The notes under the pieces are model-generated. The model worked only from the letters and a program-made list of their open reading frames with translations, was not told the DNA's origin and made no database searches. A stretch of DNA of 64,000 nucleotides from DATKZH01 sp964475955 (GTDB lineage Bacteria > Planctomycetota > Planctomycetia > Pirellulales > Thermoguttaceae): NCBI GenBank assembly GCA_964475955.1, contig CAYYZY010000011.1, forward strand, positions 1 to 64,000, in the 5' to 3' direction. Positions within the stretch are counted from its first letter, which is position 1. Each line of letters begins with the position of its first letter. Position numbers and translations under genes: made by a program. This document shows positions 23,110 to 31,972 of this stretch, piece after piece.

Positions 23110-24315
23110 ATGGGCAAAATGTCTTCCCTCGCGGCGACCGCATCGCTCCTTGCGTCGTGGGCCGTGCTCGCCCTGCCGACGCCGTCGCCGGCCGCCGCCC
23201 CGAGCGGGCTCGAAGGCGAACTCGAGCCTTTCCTCGGCAAGCCGACGCTGGAAATGCAGCAGGTCTTCAAGAGCGAGCGGTTCCCCAACGTCACCGTCGC
23301 GCTGGACGGCACCGTGCTGGCCACGTGGGGCCGAAGCAGCGTGCGCCTGCGGCGCAGCGAAGACGGCGGCCAAACCTGGGGGCCACCGATCACCATCGCC
23401 GAACCGGGGTTCCAGGGCGGCGGCACCACGGTCGACGAGACGAGCGGCGACGTGCTCGCCTTCGTCGAGGCCCATCATCCGCCCGCCCCGCTGACCGTCT
23501 ACCGCAGCAAGGACCACGGCAAGACGTGGACGGCGCAGCCGAGCACCGTGGTCAAGCCCGACGCCGCCGGCCATCGGCCGTCGATGCACATGGCCGAGCA
23601 CGGCGTCACGCTGCGGCACGGCCCGCACAAGGGACGCCTGCTCCGCCCGGCACGCTACTACGGCGAGAAGAACAGCCGGGCGGAGTGGCCCAACCACTAC
23701 AACACGGCCGTCTACAGCGACGACGGCGGCTTCACCTGGCAGACCAGCGATCCGTTCCCGGAAAACGGGACGGGCGAGGGGGCCGTGGCCGAACTGTCCG
23801 ACGGGCGGGTCTACTACAACTCGCGCGTGCACTGGGAAGAGAGGCCGCAGAACACGCGCCGCCGCGCCGCCTGGAGCACCGACGGCGGCCAAACCTGGAA
23901 AGACTGGCACGTCGTCGAAGTGCTCCCCGACGGCCAGCAGCATCGCTCCTACGGCTGCATGGGCGGGCTCGCGCGCCTGCCCGTCAAAAACCGGGACGTG
24001 CTCGTCTTCAGCAACCTCGATACGTCCCGGGCGAAACGGGAGCGGAGCACCGTGTGGGCGAGCTTCGACGGCGGGAAGACCTGGCCCGTCAAGCGCCTGG
24101 TCTACGACGGCCCCAGCGCGTATTCGTCGCTCGCGGCCGGTCGGCCCGGCACCCCGAGCAAAGGCTGGATCTACCTGCACTTCGAGGGCGGTCCGGCCGG
24201 CGGCTCCCAGGTGGCACGGTTCAACCTTTCCTGGCTCCTGGAGGGCGAAGCCACCGGTGACGGCGAACCGCCCGACTGGCTCGGCCGCGACGGCGGCTCC
24301 CCGAAAGGACCATGA
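23110..24315 (+). CDS. Exported sialidase/BNR-repeat protein
   Basis: 401 residues from ATG 23110, preceded by AGGAG. A signal peptide (LAATASLLASWAVLALPTPS) ends near PAAAPSG. The mature protein is a six-bladed propeller of the exo-alpha-sialidase superfamily, with five Asp-box motifs: SEDGGQTWGPP (about 81), SKDHGKTWTAQ (about 133), SDDGGFTWQTS (about 203), STDGGQTWKDW (about 256) and SFDGGKTWPV (about 317). An arginine/tyrosine-rich strand (YSSLAAGRPGTPSKGWIYLH) lies near the end, where sialidases have the catalytic Tyr. Planctomycetes use many such proteins on sulfated or sialylated polysaccharides; true sialidase activity is not proven by motifs alone. A sulfatase gene lies 0.8 kb downstream. 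Confidence 0.85.
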   Translation: MGKMSSLAATASLLASWAVLALPTPSPAAAPSGLEGELEPFLGKPTLEMQQVFKSERFPNVTVALDGTVLATWGRSSVRLRRSEDGGQTWGPPITIAEPGFQGGGTTVDETSGDVLAFVEAHHPPAPLTVYRSKDHGKTWTAQPSTVVKPDAAGHRPSMHMAEHGVTLRHGPHKGRLLRPARYYGEKNSRAEWPNHYNTAVYSDDGGFTWQTSDPFPENGTGEGAVAELSDGRVYYNSRVHWEERPQNTRRRAAWSTDGGQTWKDWHVVEVLPDGQQHRSYGCMGGLARLPVKNRDVLVFSNLDTSRAKRERSTVWASFDGGKTWPVKRLVYDGPSAYSSLAAGRPGTPSKGWIYLHFEGGPAGGSQVARFNLSWLLEGEATGDGEPPDWLGRDGGSPKGP

Positions 24316-24400
24316 CGGCACGCGCGCGGCCGCGCTTCCAGCACCCCCTTCCCACCTGCCCGACGACGCCGTCGATCCCAAGCCGAAGGAGGCAACCACC

Positions 24401-24835
24401 ATGAGGCACCCGACGCCCAACCCGATGTCGACGATCCCGAAACCCGTGAAGACCGCCGCCGGTTTCCTCGCGGCCGGCTGGCTGCTGGCCGCCGCTTCGC
24501 TCCCTGCCGCCGAGCCGCGCGTTTTTCACGCCATGGGGGAGATGGCGGGCGAAGTCGGCACGACCGGCGCGATCCTCCAGTCCCGCCTCACGTCGAGCGC
24601 CGGGCTGGTCGAGGACGACGTCGAGGAGCCGGAAGAGAACCTCGACGTGCTCGGAGACGACGCCCCCAACCTCCTCCGCGATTTCCTCCTCGACGCGATC
24701 CGCAGTTGGGTGGACGACGTCGTCGCCCGGCCCCGAAACCTCCACGCCATCACCCACGTCATCCCCTCCGCCCTCCACCACTACGACCTCCCCGACCTGT
24801 CCGCGATCCTGGGCGAGAAGCTGCGGGTGGAGTGA
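24401..24835 (+). pseudogene. Chimeric fragment: PhoD-like N-terminus joined to an esterase-like C-terminus
   Basis: An open frame of 144 codons from ATG 24401 (AAGGAGG upstream). The N-terminal part has a signal peptide (AAGFLAAGWLLAAASLPAAE) and then VFHAMGEMAGEVGTTGAILQ SRLTSSAGLVEDDV, which resembles the opening of PhoD-type alkaline phosphatases. After about residue 75 the sequence changes to LRDFLLDAIRSWVDDVVARP and THVIPSALHHYDLPDLSAIL, which resembles the last third of planctomycete acetylxylan-esterase-like hydrolases. Neither part contains an active site. I infer a deletion that fused two adjacent genes; the product is probably non-functional. Family assignments are from memory and moderate in confidence. 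Confidence 0.45.
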
Positions 24836-25008
24836 TCGACCGCCGCCGCCTCGAGGACCCCGGCGACGATTCGCTGCGCTGCATAGTGCCCAACAAGTGT
24901 ACACCATGTTGCGAGCATTCGCTCGATTTGACGCCGCGGCGGCCGCGGATACCATGGGGGGCGAGCACGAAAGAGTCGGTCCGTCCACATTTTCCGCATC
25001 TCTCGTAG

Positions 25009-25068
25009 GTAGTAGGCACACTCCGTGTGCCGTAACCAGCGGACGGCACACGGAGTGTGGGCTGCTAC
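25009..25068. repeat. Dispersed palindrome, GTAGCAGGCAC family, copy 2
   Basis: The left arm GTAGTAGGCACACTCCGTGT and right arm ACACGGAGTGTGGGCTGCTA pair over about 25 bases with one mismatch region, around a 9-base loop. It is 44 bases upstream of the sulfatase start. Same family as 2083-2169. Confidence 0.85.
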
Positions 25069-25111
25069 GCGAACCAGAAGCTACGGTCCCGCCGCGCATG
25101 AGGAGCTTGTC

Positions 25112-26533
25112 ATGAGAAAACAATTGGTTCTTTCCAGCCTTCTGATCGGATTGACGGCCCTGGCGGCCGGGGGCGCGGCGGGGGAGCGGCCGAACGTGCT
25201 GCTTTTGTGCGTCGACGATTTGCGGCCGGAGCTGGGCTGCTTCGGGGTCGACTACGTCGAGTCGCCCAACATCGACCGGCTCGCCGAGGGGGGGCGCGTG
25301 TTCCAGCGCCACTACGTCCAGGCGCCCACCTGCGGGGCCTCGCGCTACACGCTTTTGACCGGCGAGTACGGGCCGTACGGCAATATGGCGCTCTTCCAGA
25401 GGGCCAAGCGGCTGCGCGAGAATCCGCAGTCCGTTCCGCCGAGCCTGCCCGCCTGGTTCCGGCAGCACGGCTACGCGACCGTTTCGGTGGGGAAGGTCTC
25501 GCATCACCCGGGCGGGCGCGGCGGGCCGAACTGGGACGACGCCTCGCAGCCGGAGATGCCCGATTCCTGGGATCGGCACCTGATGCCGGCCGGCCCCTGG
25601 CAGCATCCGCGCGGCGCCATGCACGGCCTTGCGCGCGGCGAAATCCGGGGCGACGCCGGCAAGATGGACGTCTTCCAGTCCGCCCCCGGCCCCGACACGA
25701 TCTACCCGGACGGCCTCACCACCGAGGAGGCGCTCGGCCAGTTGGGCCGCCTGGCGCAGGGCGGGCCCCAAAGGCCGTTCTTCCTGGCCGTGGGGATCAT
25801 CCGGCCGCACCTGCCGTTCGGCGCCCCGGCCCGATACATGGAACCCTACCGCGGCGCCGAGCTGCCGCCCACGCCGCATCCCCAGAAGCCCGAAGGCAAA
25901 ACCACCTGGCACGGCTCCGGGGAGTTCATGAAGTACCACCGGTGGGGCCGCGACCCGAACCGCGACGCGGAATTCGCCGCCGCGGTCCGCAGGCACTACG
26001 CCGCCTGCGTCTCCTACGCCGACGCCCTGGTCGGCCGCATCCTCGCCCGGCTCGACGAACTGGGCCTCCGCGACGACACGCTGATCGTCCTCTGGGGCGA
26101 CCACGGGTGGCACCTGGGCGAGCACGCCGTCTGGGGGAAACATACACTGTTCGAGGAATCGCTCCGCTCGCCGCTGGTGATCTGCTACCCGGGCATCCCG
26201 CGCGCCGGCGAGGCCACGCAGTCGGTCGTCGAAACGATCGACGTCTTCCCCACCCTCTGCGACCTGGCCGGCCTGCCCAAACCGGCGTTTCTCGATGGAA
26301 CGTCGCTCCTTCCCATCCTGGAAGACCCCGGCGCGCCCGGGCACACGGCCGTTTCGTACAAGGGGAACGTCGAGACGATCCGGACCGACACGCACCGGCT
26401 CATCGCCCACTCGGGCGGGCATCTGGAGCTTTACGACCACCGCACGCCGGAGGGCGAAACGCGGAACCTGGCCCCGTCCGACCCCGGCACGGCGCACGAG
26501 CTTCTCGCGCAATTGCGCAAACGCCTGCCGTGA
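25112..26533 (+). CDS. Sulfatase (iduronate-2-sulfatase-like)
   Basis: 473 residues from ATG 25112 with AGGAG eight bases upstream. The signal peptide is LSSLLIGLTALAAGGAAG. The formylglycine-sulfatase core begins RPNVLLLCVDDLRPELGCFG (the DD binds Ca2+), followed by YVESPNIDRLAEGGRVFQRH. The active-site motif is PTCGASRYTLLTGEYGPYGN: the Cys in C-x-A-S-R (Cys74) is the residue oxidised to formylglycine. VLWGDHGWHLGEHAVWGKHT carries the further Asp/His ligands. The subfamily features (GNVETIRTDTHRLIAH) resemble iduronate sulfatases. Exported enzyme for desulfating polysaccharides; the substrate is not deducible. Convergent with the Gfo/Idh gene. Confidence 0.93.
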   Translation: MRKQLVLSSLLIGLTALAAGGAAGERPNVLLLCVDDLRPELGCFGVDYVESPNIDRLAEGGRVFQRHYVQAPTCGASRYTLLTGEYGPYGNMALFQRAKRLRENPQSVPPSLPAWFRQHGYATVSVGKVSHHPGGRGGPNWDDASQPEMPDSWDRHLMPAGPWQHPRGAMHGLARGEIRGDAGKMDVFQSAPGPDTIYPDGLTTEEALGQLGRLAQGGPQRPFFLAVGIIRPHLPFGAPARYMEPYRGAELPPTPHPQKPEGKTTWHGSGEFMKYHRWGRDPNRDAEFAAAVRRHYAACVSYADALVGRILARLDELGLRDDTLIVLWGDHGWHLGEHAVWGKHTLFEESLRSPLVICYPGIPRAGEATQSVVETIDVFPTLCDLAGLPKPAFLDGTSLLPILEDPGAPGHTAVSYKGNVETIRTDTHRLIAHSGGHLELYDHRTPEGETRNLAPSDPGTAHELLAQLRKRLP

Positions 26534-26560
26534 CGGCCGATCGGGCCCGTCGCGGGCGGC

Positions 26561-27901
26561 TTACGGTTCGATCGTGTAGGGCGCGCGTTGGCGGCGGCTT
26601 CTCAGCGCGCTGGCCTGGTCGTCGCCGACGAAGTCCTCTTTGCCCGGGTCCCAGTGCAGCTTGCGTTTCAGCAACAGGGCAATGTTGCACAGGTGGCAGG
26701 CGGTCATGGTGCGGTGGTGGGTGAAGACGTCGGAGATGGGCTGGGTGCGGTCCTTGATGCACTCGAAGAAGTTGCGCATGTGGTTGCCCGGCTCCTTGCC
26801 CTTGTAGAGCCTGGTCACCTCGCCGTCGAGCCACTCCTTGTCGGCGTCGGTGAGTTCTTCGATCGGCTTGCCGGTGAGGCGGCGCCGGTTGACGAAGATG
26901 CGGCCCTCCTCGCCCTCGAACCAGACGCCGTTATCGGGCCCGTGCTGGACGATCATCGTCGAGCCGTCGTCGTAGGTGTGCCTGATTTTGAACCGGGTGG
27001 CCGTGTTGTAGCCGTTGGGGAGCGTGACGCGGCCGTCGAAGAAGGCGACCGGGTCGAAGTCGTCGGGGATGTTGGGGAAGGTGCCTTCGCCCTCGACCTC
27101 GATCGGGCCCGAGTGGTCGTAGCCGAGCCCCCACTGGGCGACGTCGATGTGGTGGGCGCCCCAGTCGGTCATCTTGCCGCCGGAGTATTCCAGCCACCAG
27201 CGGAAGGTGCGGTGGCAGCGCTCGGGCGTGTAGTCGACCTTGGGGGCCTGGCCGAGCCAGAAGTCCCAGTCGAGGTGGGCGGGCGGCTCGGCCGTGGGGA
27301 AGGGGCCGCCGGTCGGGGCGCCGCCGATGGAGCAGGTGGCCGTAAGCTTCCCTCCCAGCCGGCCGCTCTGGGCCAGCGCGACGGCCTTGAGGAACATGGC
27401 GTTGTTCTGGCTCCGCTGCTGGGTGCCCACCTGGAACACGCGGCCCGTCTCCTTCACCACGCGGCAGATCAGCTTGCCTTCGTCGATGGTCAGGGTGAGC
27501 GGCTTTTCGCAGTAGACGTCCTTGCCGGCTTGGAGTGCGGCGACGGCGACGGCCGTGTGCCAGTGGTCGGGCGTGCCGATGGTGACGACCTCGACGTCGT
27601 CCCGCTCGAGCAGCTTCCGGTAGTCGCGGTAGATCTGTGGCTTGCCGTCGAAGTGGCCGGCGAACCGCTCGGCGTGGGTGCGGTCGACGTCGCAGCAAGC
27701 GACCACGTCGGCGAAGGCCGCCGCGCGCCGGCCGATGCCCGTCCCCTGCCCGCCCACGCCGATCGACGCGGCCAACGGCCGGTCGTTCTTCGACGGCTCG
27801 GCGGCCCGGGCGCTCGTCAGGTGGTACGGCACGGCACCGGCGGCCACGAGGCCGGCCGAACGGGCCAGGAATTGCCGGCGGTTGGATCGGTGGCGGGTCA
27901 T
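26561..27901 (-). CDS. Tat-exported Gfo/Idh/MocA-family oxidoreductase
   Basis: 446 residues from ATG 27901 with AAGGAG upstream. The Tat signal is SNRRQFLARSAGLVAAGAVP. The NAD(P)-binding Rossmann domain follows: LAASIGVGGQGTGIGRRAAA, FADVVACCDVDRTHAE, VVTIGTPDHWHTAVAVAALQ and the family signature DVYCEKPLTLTIDEGKLICR. The C-terminal alpha/beta domain (WWLEYSGGKMTDWGAHHIDV) contains the conserved DWGAHHID motif. These secreted Gfo/Idh proteins are abundant in planctomycetes and act on sugars or sugar derivatives. The gene is convergent with the sulfatase, 27 bases away at the stop codons. Confidence 0.92.
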   Translation of the reverse strand: MTRHRSNRRQFLARSAGLVAAGAVPYHLTSARAAEPSKNDRPLAASIGVGGQGTGIGRRAAAFADVVACCDVDRTHAERFAGHFDGKPQIYRDYRKLLERDDVEVVTIGTPDHWHTAVAVAALQAGKDVYCEKPLTLTIDEGKLICRVVKETGRVFQVGTQQRSQNNAMFLKAVALAQSGRLGGKLTATCSIGGAPTGGPFPTAEPPAHLDWDFWLGQAPKVDYTPERCHRTFRWWLEYSGGKMTDWGAHHIDVAQWGLGYDHSGPIEVEGEGTFPNIPDDFDPVAFFDGRVTLPNGYNTATRFKIRHTYDDGSTMIVQHGPDNGVWFEGEEGRIFVNRRRLTGKPIEELTDADKEWLDGEVTRLYKGKEPGNHMRNFFECIKDRTQPISDVFTHHRTMTACHLCNIALLLKRKLHWDPGKEDFVGDDQASALRSRRQRAPYTIEP

Positions 27902-28076
27902 CGGCAGGCTCCTTTTCCCTTGAAGTCGAAGGCGAGCGGGAAGGCGTGGGACGTGCACGGCGCAGGCAAGCGAGTCGGGCACGCCCGTGGCGTGACGGAC
28001 TGTTCAGGTGGTCTCCAGTGTAACCTCCCGGCCGGGCGTCTTGCCAGTTGTCTCGGCTCCTCGGGCTTGACGTGAG

Positions 28077-30851
28077 CTAAGCCGGCCTCTTCCTCGCGTT
28101 GCGTCTTCGGTGGCCCGCGGCGACCGTGGCGAGCCCCGTCGCCGCCAAGGCGAGCCAGCCGAGACCGCTGAACCAGGCGCCGCGGACGATGCTGGCCGGC
28201 CGGTACCGGTAGGTGAGCCGGTGGCGTCCGGCCGGAAGCCACGCCCCGCGCATCACGCGGTTGGTGCGGAGGATGGGCACTTCGCGCGCGGGCCGGCCCG
28301 CCGTCTCGACCTCCAATCGCCATCCGGGATAGAACTGGTCGGCCAGCACGACCAGCCCCGGCCGGTCGAGCTCGGCCTCCATCTCGATGCGGCATGGGCA
28401 GTAACGCACCACACGGGCCGTCGACGCACGTTTGCTTCCAAGCTGGGCCGTATCACCCTCGCCCGATTCCTCGTCCGCCTCGACCACGGCCGACTCGCGA
28501 AGATTGCGGGGGCGGCCGGCGGGGAAGAAGACGCGCCGGGTGCGCCGCCAGAGCGTGTACGGGTCGTGGGAGTCGAGCGGGGCGAGCGTCTCCACCCGGT
28601 GGACGACCCACGCCCTCGGCAGCGCGCTCGGGGCGCGCCACAGCGAGACGTCCTCCAGGCCCGCGGCGGGCGTGCCTTCCAGCGGGACCGCCTCCGGGCC
28701 GTGCGGCCGGTCGTCGCCGGGGAGGATCAGGTACCTGGCGAGGAAGAGGTCGTCGGGGCCGTCGTCGGCGCCCTGCTTGGCGGCCCAGAGGAAGACCTGG
28801 TAGTCGTACGGCTTCATCGTGCCCTGGACCTCCATCACCGCGATGCGCGGCGCCAGGTTGTACTTGGGGAATAGGGTGTCGCGATCCCACCGCATGCCTT
28901 CGGGGATTCGGTCGAGCGAGCCGCTGGTTCGAAACGATGGAGGCAGCCACACCGGGTGCCGAAACACGCGGAAGGGCCGACCGTCGCCGCGCCGGACCCG
29001 GTCCGCCCGGATCACGGCCGCCAGCTTGGGCTGTTTCTCCCACTCGCGCGCCGGGGCGCAGGAGATCATCCAGCCGTTGCCGGCCGCCAGGTCGACCGCG
29101 ACCAGCACGAGCGCGGCCGCTTGCGTCGACCGGGCGGCGCGCGGCGCGCGGCGAAGCAGCCACCAGCCGGCGCCGCACAGCAGCGCCGTCTGCGCGAAGG
29201 CCAACGCGAGGTCCCGACCGGCGCCGGGCACGTCCAACGGCCCGAACAACACGTTCGGCGCCACCCGGCCCCACCACCGCTCGTGGAGCGGGAAGGTCGC
29301 CACGGCCACGGCCGACGCGCCGAGGCTCAAGCCCCCCAGCACCAGCAGGCAGCGCCGCCCGCGCGGCCACGGCCCGCCCACGGCGCGGTCCCACCCGTGC
29401 ACCGCCAACATGCTCAGCGCCAGGGCCGCGAGCACCAGCAGCTTGGCCGGGTAGCGGAAGTAGATGTAGCCGGGCAGCAGGACGGTCATCAGCCAGTAGA
29501 GCCCGCCGACGGGTGCCCCCACGCGCCACGGCCCGGCGGGGTCGCTCCCGGCCGCGATCTGCACCTGGTGGACGACCCAGGCCAGCCCGTACGCGCCGAA
29601 GCCGGCCAACACGCTCAGCACGGCGACCCAGGAGAGCCACGTCTGGCGGGGCGTCCCCTTGCGGAGCCTGAATGCGCCCAGGGCCAACAACAGCGGAAAC
29701 AGCCCCATGTAGAGCGAAGGGACCCAGAGCCGTCCTCCGCCGGGGAGTAATTCGAACCACCGTCGGTGCCGGGGGAACTGCCGTCCGCCCAGGTTGGGCC
29801 ACACGTACTCGGCCAGGCGCCACGGCCCCACGCTGAAATGATACACCTGCCGGTGATGCGTGCCCGGCTCCAGGCGCCGGCAGAGAAGGCCGTCGGCCCA
29901 GTGGGACGCGCCGCCGCCCTGCAAGTGCGCCGGCAGTTCGTACACGTTTCTCGCCGCGACGGCCCGCGCCCGCCCGCTGCGCCGGCTCAGCTCGGCCGAT
30001 GGGAGCACCTGCACCGCCGCCAGCACGAACGCGGCGCCCGCCGCCAGGCCGAGAACCGCCGGGCGCGACCCCGCGAGGCGCGCGAACGCGGCGCGGATCG
30101 GCCGGCCCGACTCCGCGCACGCGGCACTGCGGCCCGACCGGCGCTCCGCCCGCCACAGCCAGACGGCGTACATCGCCGCGATCAGGCCGGCGTGGTAGGC
30201 CATCTCGGCATTTCCGCCCAGGGCCATTAGCGCCAGCACGGCCCCGAGCAGCAGGGCGGATCGGACCCTCTTGCCCGGCTCCTCGGCGTGCCGCGGTTCG
30301 CCCGGCGGCGCGGCCAGCATGCGATCGGCGGCCAACACGGCCAGGGGAAGCCACGCCGCGCCGACCAGGTAGATCACGTTGCAGTACTGGAAGAGCACGT
30401 TGCCCGAAAAGGCGTACGACATCGCCCCCGCGCCCGACGCCTCGACGCTCCCTCCCCAGTGCCGTCCCAGCCGGTAGGCGGCCCACGCGGCCAGGGCGAG
30501 GTGGCCCATCACGTAGAACTTGTAGGCCCAGGCGAAGTCGATCGGCAGAAAGAAGAGGAGCGTGCCGGGATAGAAGACGCACGAGGTGGGGTTGCCGGCC
30601 AGCGGCACGCCGAGGTTCTCGTAGGGGTTCCACAGGGGAAGCCGCCCGGCGGACCACTCGCCGCGGATGAACTGGAAGAGGGGGTGGTAGTAGTGGCCGG
30701 CGTCGCGAAAGACGAACACGCCGCCGCGGAAAAGGGCGTCGGCGAACCCCCAGGCGAACAGCCCGGCCAGAAGCAGCAGGACCAGGGCGCGGGGCGTCAG
30801 GCGGAATTGCCGGGCTGGCAGGGACTCGGGCACGGATCGGCTTCGGGCCAA
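28077..30851 (-). CDS. YfhO-family polytopic membrane protein
   Basis: About 924 residues if TTG 30851 is used; GTG 30833 is an alternative, and neither has a clear ribosome site. The N-terminal two-thirds contains about twelve to thirteen TM helices. It opens with ALVLLLLAGLFAWGFADALF, then VFRDAGHYYHPLFQFIRGEW and LPLWNPYENLGVPLAGNPTS, the diagnostic YfhO opening, where an Asp lies in the first extracellular loop as in GT-C glycosyltransferases. The C-terminal 250 residues form a soluble domain ending in PGWRLEVETAGRPAREVPIL and YRPASIVRGAWFSGLGWLAL, also typical. YfhO in Firmicutes helps glycosylate lipoteichoic acid; here a GT-C-like envelope sugar transferase is inferred. Confidence 0.88.
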   Translation of the reverse strand: MARSRSVPESLPARQFRLTPRALVLLLLAGLFAWGFADALFRGGVFVFRDAGHYYHPLFQFIRGEWSAGRLPLWNPYENLGVPLAGNPTSCVFYPGTLLFFLPIDFAWAYKFYVMGHLALAAWAAYRLGRHWGGSVEASGAGAMSYAFSGNVLFQYCNVIYLVGAAWLPLAVLAADRMLAAPPGEPRHAEEPGKRVRSALLLGAVLALMALGGNAEMAYHAGLIAAMYAVWLWRAERRSGRSAACAESGRPIRAAFARLAGSRPAVLGLAAGAAFVLAAVQVLPSAELSRRSGRARAVAARNVYELPAHLQGGGASHWADGLLCRRLEPGTHHRQVYHFSVGPWRLAEYVWPNLGGRQFPRHRRWFELLPGGGRLWVPSLYMGLFPLLLALGAFRLRKGTPRQTWLSWVAVLSVLAGFGAYGLAWVVHQVQIAAGSDPAGPWRVGAPVGGLYWLMTVLLPGYIYFRYPAKLLVLAALALSMLAVHGWDRAVGGPWPRGRRCLLVLGGLSLGASAVAVATFPLHERWWGRVAPNVLFGPLDVPGAGRDLALAFAQTALLCGAGWWLLRRAPRAARSTQAAALVLVAVDLAAGNGWMISCAPAREWEKQPKLAAVIRADRVRRGDGRPFRVFRHPVWLPPSFRTSGSLDRIPEGMRWDRDTLFPKYNLAPRIAVMEVQGTMKPYDYQVFLWAAKQGADDGPDDLFLARYLILPGDDRPHGPEAVPLEGTPAAGLEDVSLWRAPSALPRAWVVHRVETLAPLDSHDPYTLWRRTRRVFFPAGRPRNLRESAVVEADEESGEGDTAQLGSKRASTARVVRYCPCRIEMEAELDRPGLVVLADQFYPGWRLEVETAGRPAREVPILRTNRVMRGAWLPAGRHRLTYRYRPASIVRGAWFSGLGWLALAATGLATVAAGHRRRNARKRPA

Positions 30852-30875
30852 AAGGGGGGCGGACGGTTGGGGCTC

Positions 30876-31019
30876 ACCACAGAGGGCACGGAGGTCACAG
30901 AGGGCGTAGGCTATGCCTTAGCATATCTGCTTTTCGGGCCAAAGCACGTCGCCGCGGCAATCCGGCGCGGCTGTAGTTCAATTCCCTCCCTCCTCTGTGC
31001 CCGCCGTGTCCTCTGTGGT
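30876..31019. repeat. Inverted ACCACAGAGG repeat with a long loop
   Basis: The left arm ACCACAGAGGGCACGGAGGT (from 30876) and right arm CCGTGTCCTCTGTGGT (to 31019) are imperfect complements of about 29 bases enclosing about 85 bases. The right arm encodes the last codons of the minus-strand Cys-cluster gene (its TTEDTAGTEE tail), so the repeat overlaps coding sequence. Confidence 0.75.
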
Positions 31020-31835
31020 CGGTCCTTCCGGAACCCGCCCGTCCGCCGGGTCTTCATCGAACCCCGGGCGGACGAACGCTCGGGCGTCGGGGAACACGGC
31101 TTCGGTCTTGCGACGCAGTTGCGCGAGCCGGACGAGCAACTCGAGGACCTCGCGCTCGCGCTGAGGGAATTGCCCGAGCAAGGTCCCCCAGGCCGCGATC
31201 GAGCGGTCCATGCCCAGAAGCGCGACCTTGGCCGAGCCGTCGGAGTCCTTGGCGAACGTCTCCAGGCCGAGACGGTTCTCTTCCAGCGCCCCGCTTACGG
31301 CCCGGGCGAGCTTCACCTGGATCTGCGGCTCATACCAGCGGATCACCTCGACGGCGTCGCCCAGGGCGGCGGCTTCCTCCTCCGGCCGGGCGCCGGGCAG
31401 CTCGAGCCGGGCTTCGAGCGCCAGCTCCTCGCCCTTGGCCGCCCAAAGGGGCTTCGAGGAGTCGAACCACGCTTCGACCATCTCTGCGTAGCGCGCGGCC
31501 GAGCGCACGCACGGGTGCTGGTGGGTCGCCTCGAAGATCTGTTGCTCGGCTTCGGCCTCCTCCTCCGTGTCGAGCGCGTCGAGGTCGACGCCGTGCTGCC
31601 GGGCCAGGTCGCCGAGCATCTCGAGCGTCACGCGGAAGACCTCGCGCAGGTGCGTCCAGAACCGCTCGTTGCGCACGTCGCGCTCCTCCGGGGCGAGGGA
31701 GTCCTCCTCCCCGATGGCGTAATTCGCGCACCGCGACGTGAACGCGCACCGTTCGCACCACCGGTCGCAGTAGTTGTAGATCCCGGGGATCAGGCGGGGA
31801 TTGGCGACGATTCGCTTGATCTGCTCTTTGTCCAT
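30978..31835 (-). CDS. Cys-cluster hypothetical protein (285 aa)
   Basis: 285 residues from ATG 31835 (MDKEQIKRIVANPRLIPGIY). Near the N-terminus is a compact cysteine cluster, YNYCDRWCERCAFTSRC (Cys23, 27, 30, 36; C-x3-C-x2-C-x5-C), suitable for Zn or Fe-S binding. The rest is helical and strongly acidic (LDALDTEEEAEAEQQIFEAT), with no TM segment, so it is probably cytosolic. I know similar uncharacterised planctomycete proteins but no function. The C-terminal GPTTEDTAGTEEGGN is coded by the inverted repeat 30876-31019 and is probably not conserved. Upstream is another palindrome (31866-31966) with the ATG just inside it. Confidence 0.7.
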   Translation of the reverse strand: MDKEQIKRIVANPRLIPGIYNYCDRWCERCAFTSRCANYAIGEEDSLAPEERDVRNERFWTHLREVFRVTLEMLGDLARQHGVDLDALDTEEEAEAEQQIFEATHQHPCVRSAARYAEMVEAWFDSSKPLWAAKGEELALEARLELPGARPEEEAAALGDAVEVIRWYEPQIQVKLARAVSGALEENRLGLETFAKDSDGSAKVALLGMDRSIAAWGTLLGQFPQREREVLELLVRLAQLRRKTEAVFPDARAFVRPGFDEDPADGRVPEGPTTEDTAGTEEGGN

Positions 31836-31865
31836 GTCTCGCCGCCACGTGTCTGCGCTCAGCGG

Positions 31866-31966
31866 GAGGGTGGGTCGAGGTGCGAGCCCCACGCTGCCCG
31901 AGCTCCAACGAAACGCGTGGGTCTCGTGCCCCTCGACCCACCCTACGGTCTCTTTGGGTGCCTGCT
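31866..31966. repeat. Palindrome GGTGGGTCGAGG...CCTCGACCCACC
   Basis: The left arm GGTGGGTCGAGGTGCGAGCC (to CCACG) and right arm CGTGGGTCTCGTGCCCCTCG (to ACCCACCC) pair with a few mismatches over about 25 bases. Half-copies lie at about 10924-10955 and 17692-17710. The element is between two minus-strand genes. Confidence 0.75.
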
Positions 31967-31972
31967 ACGGAC

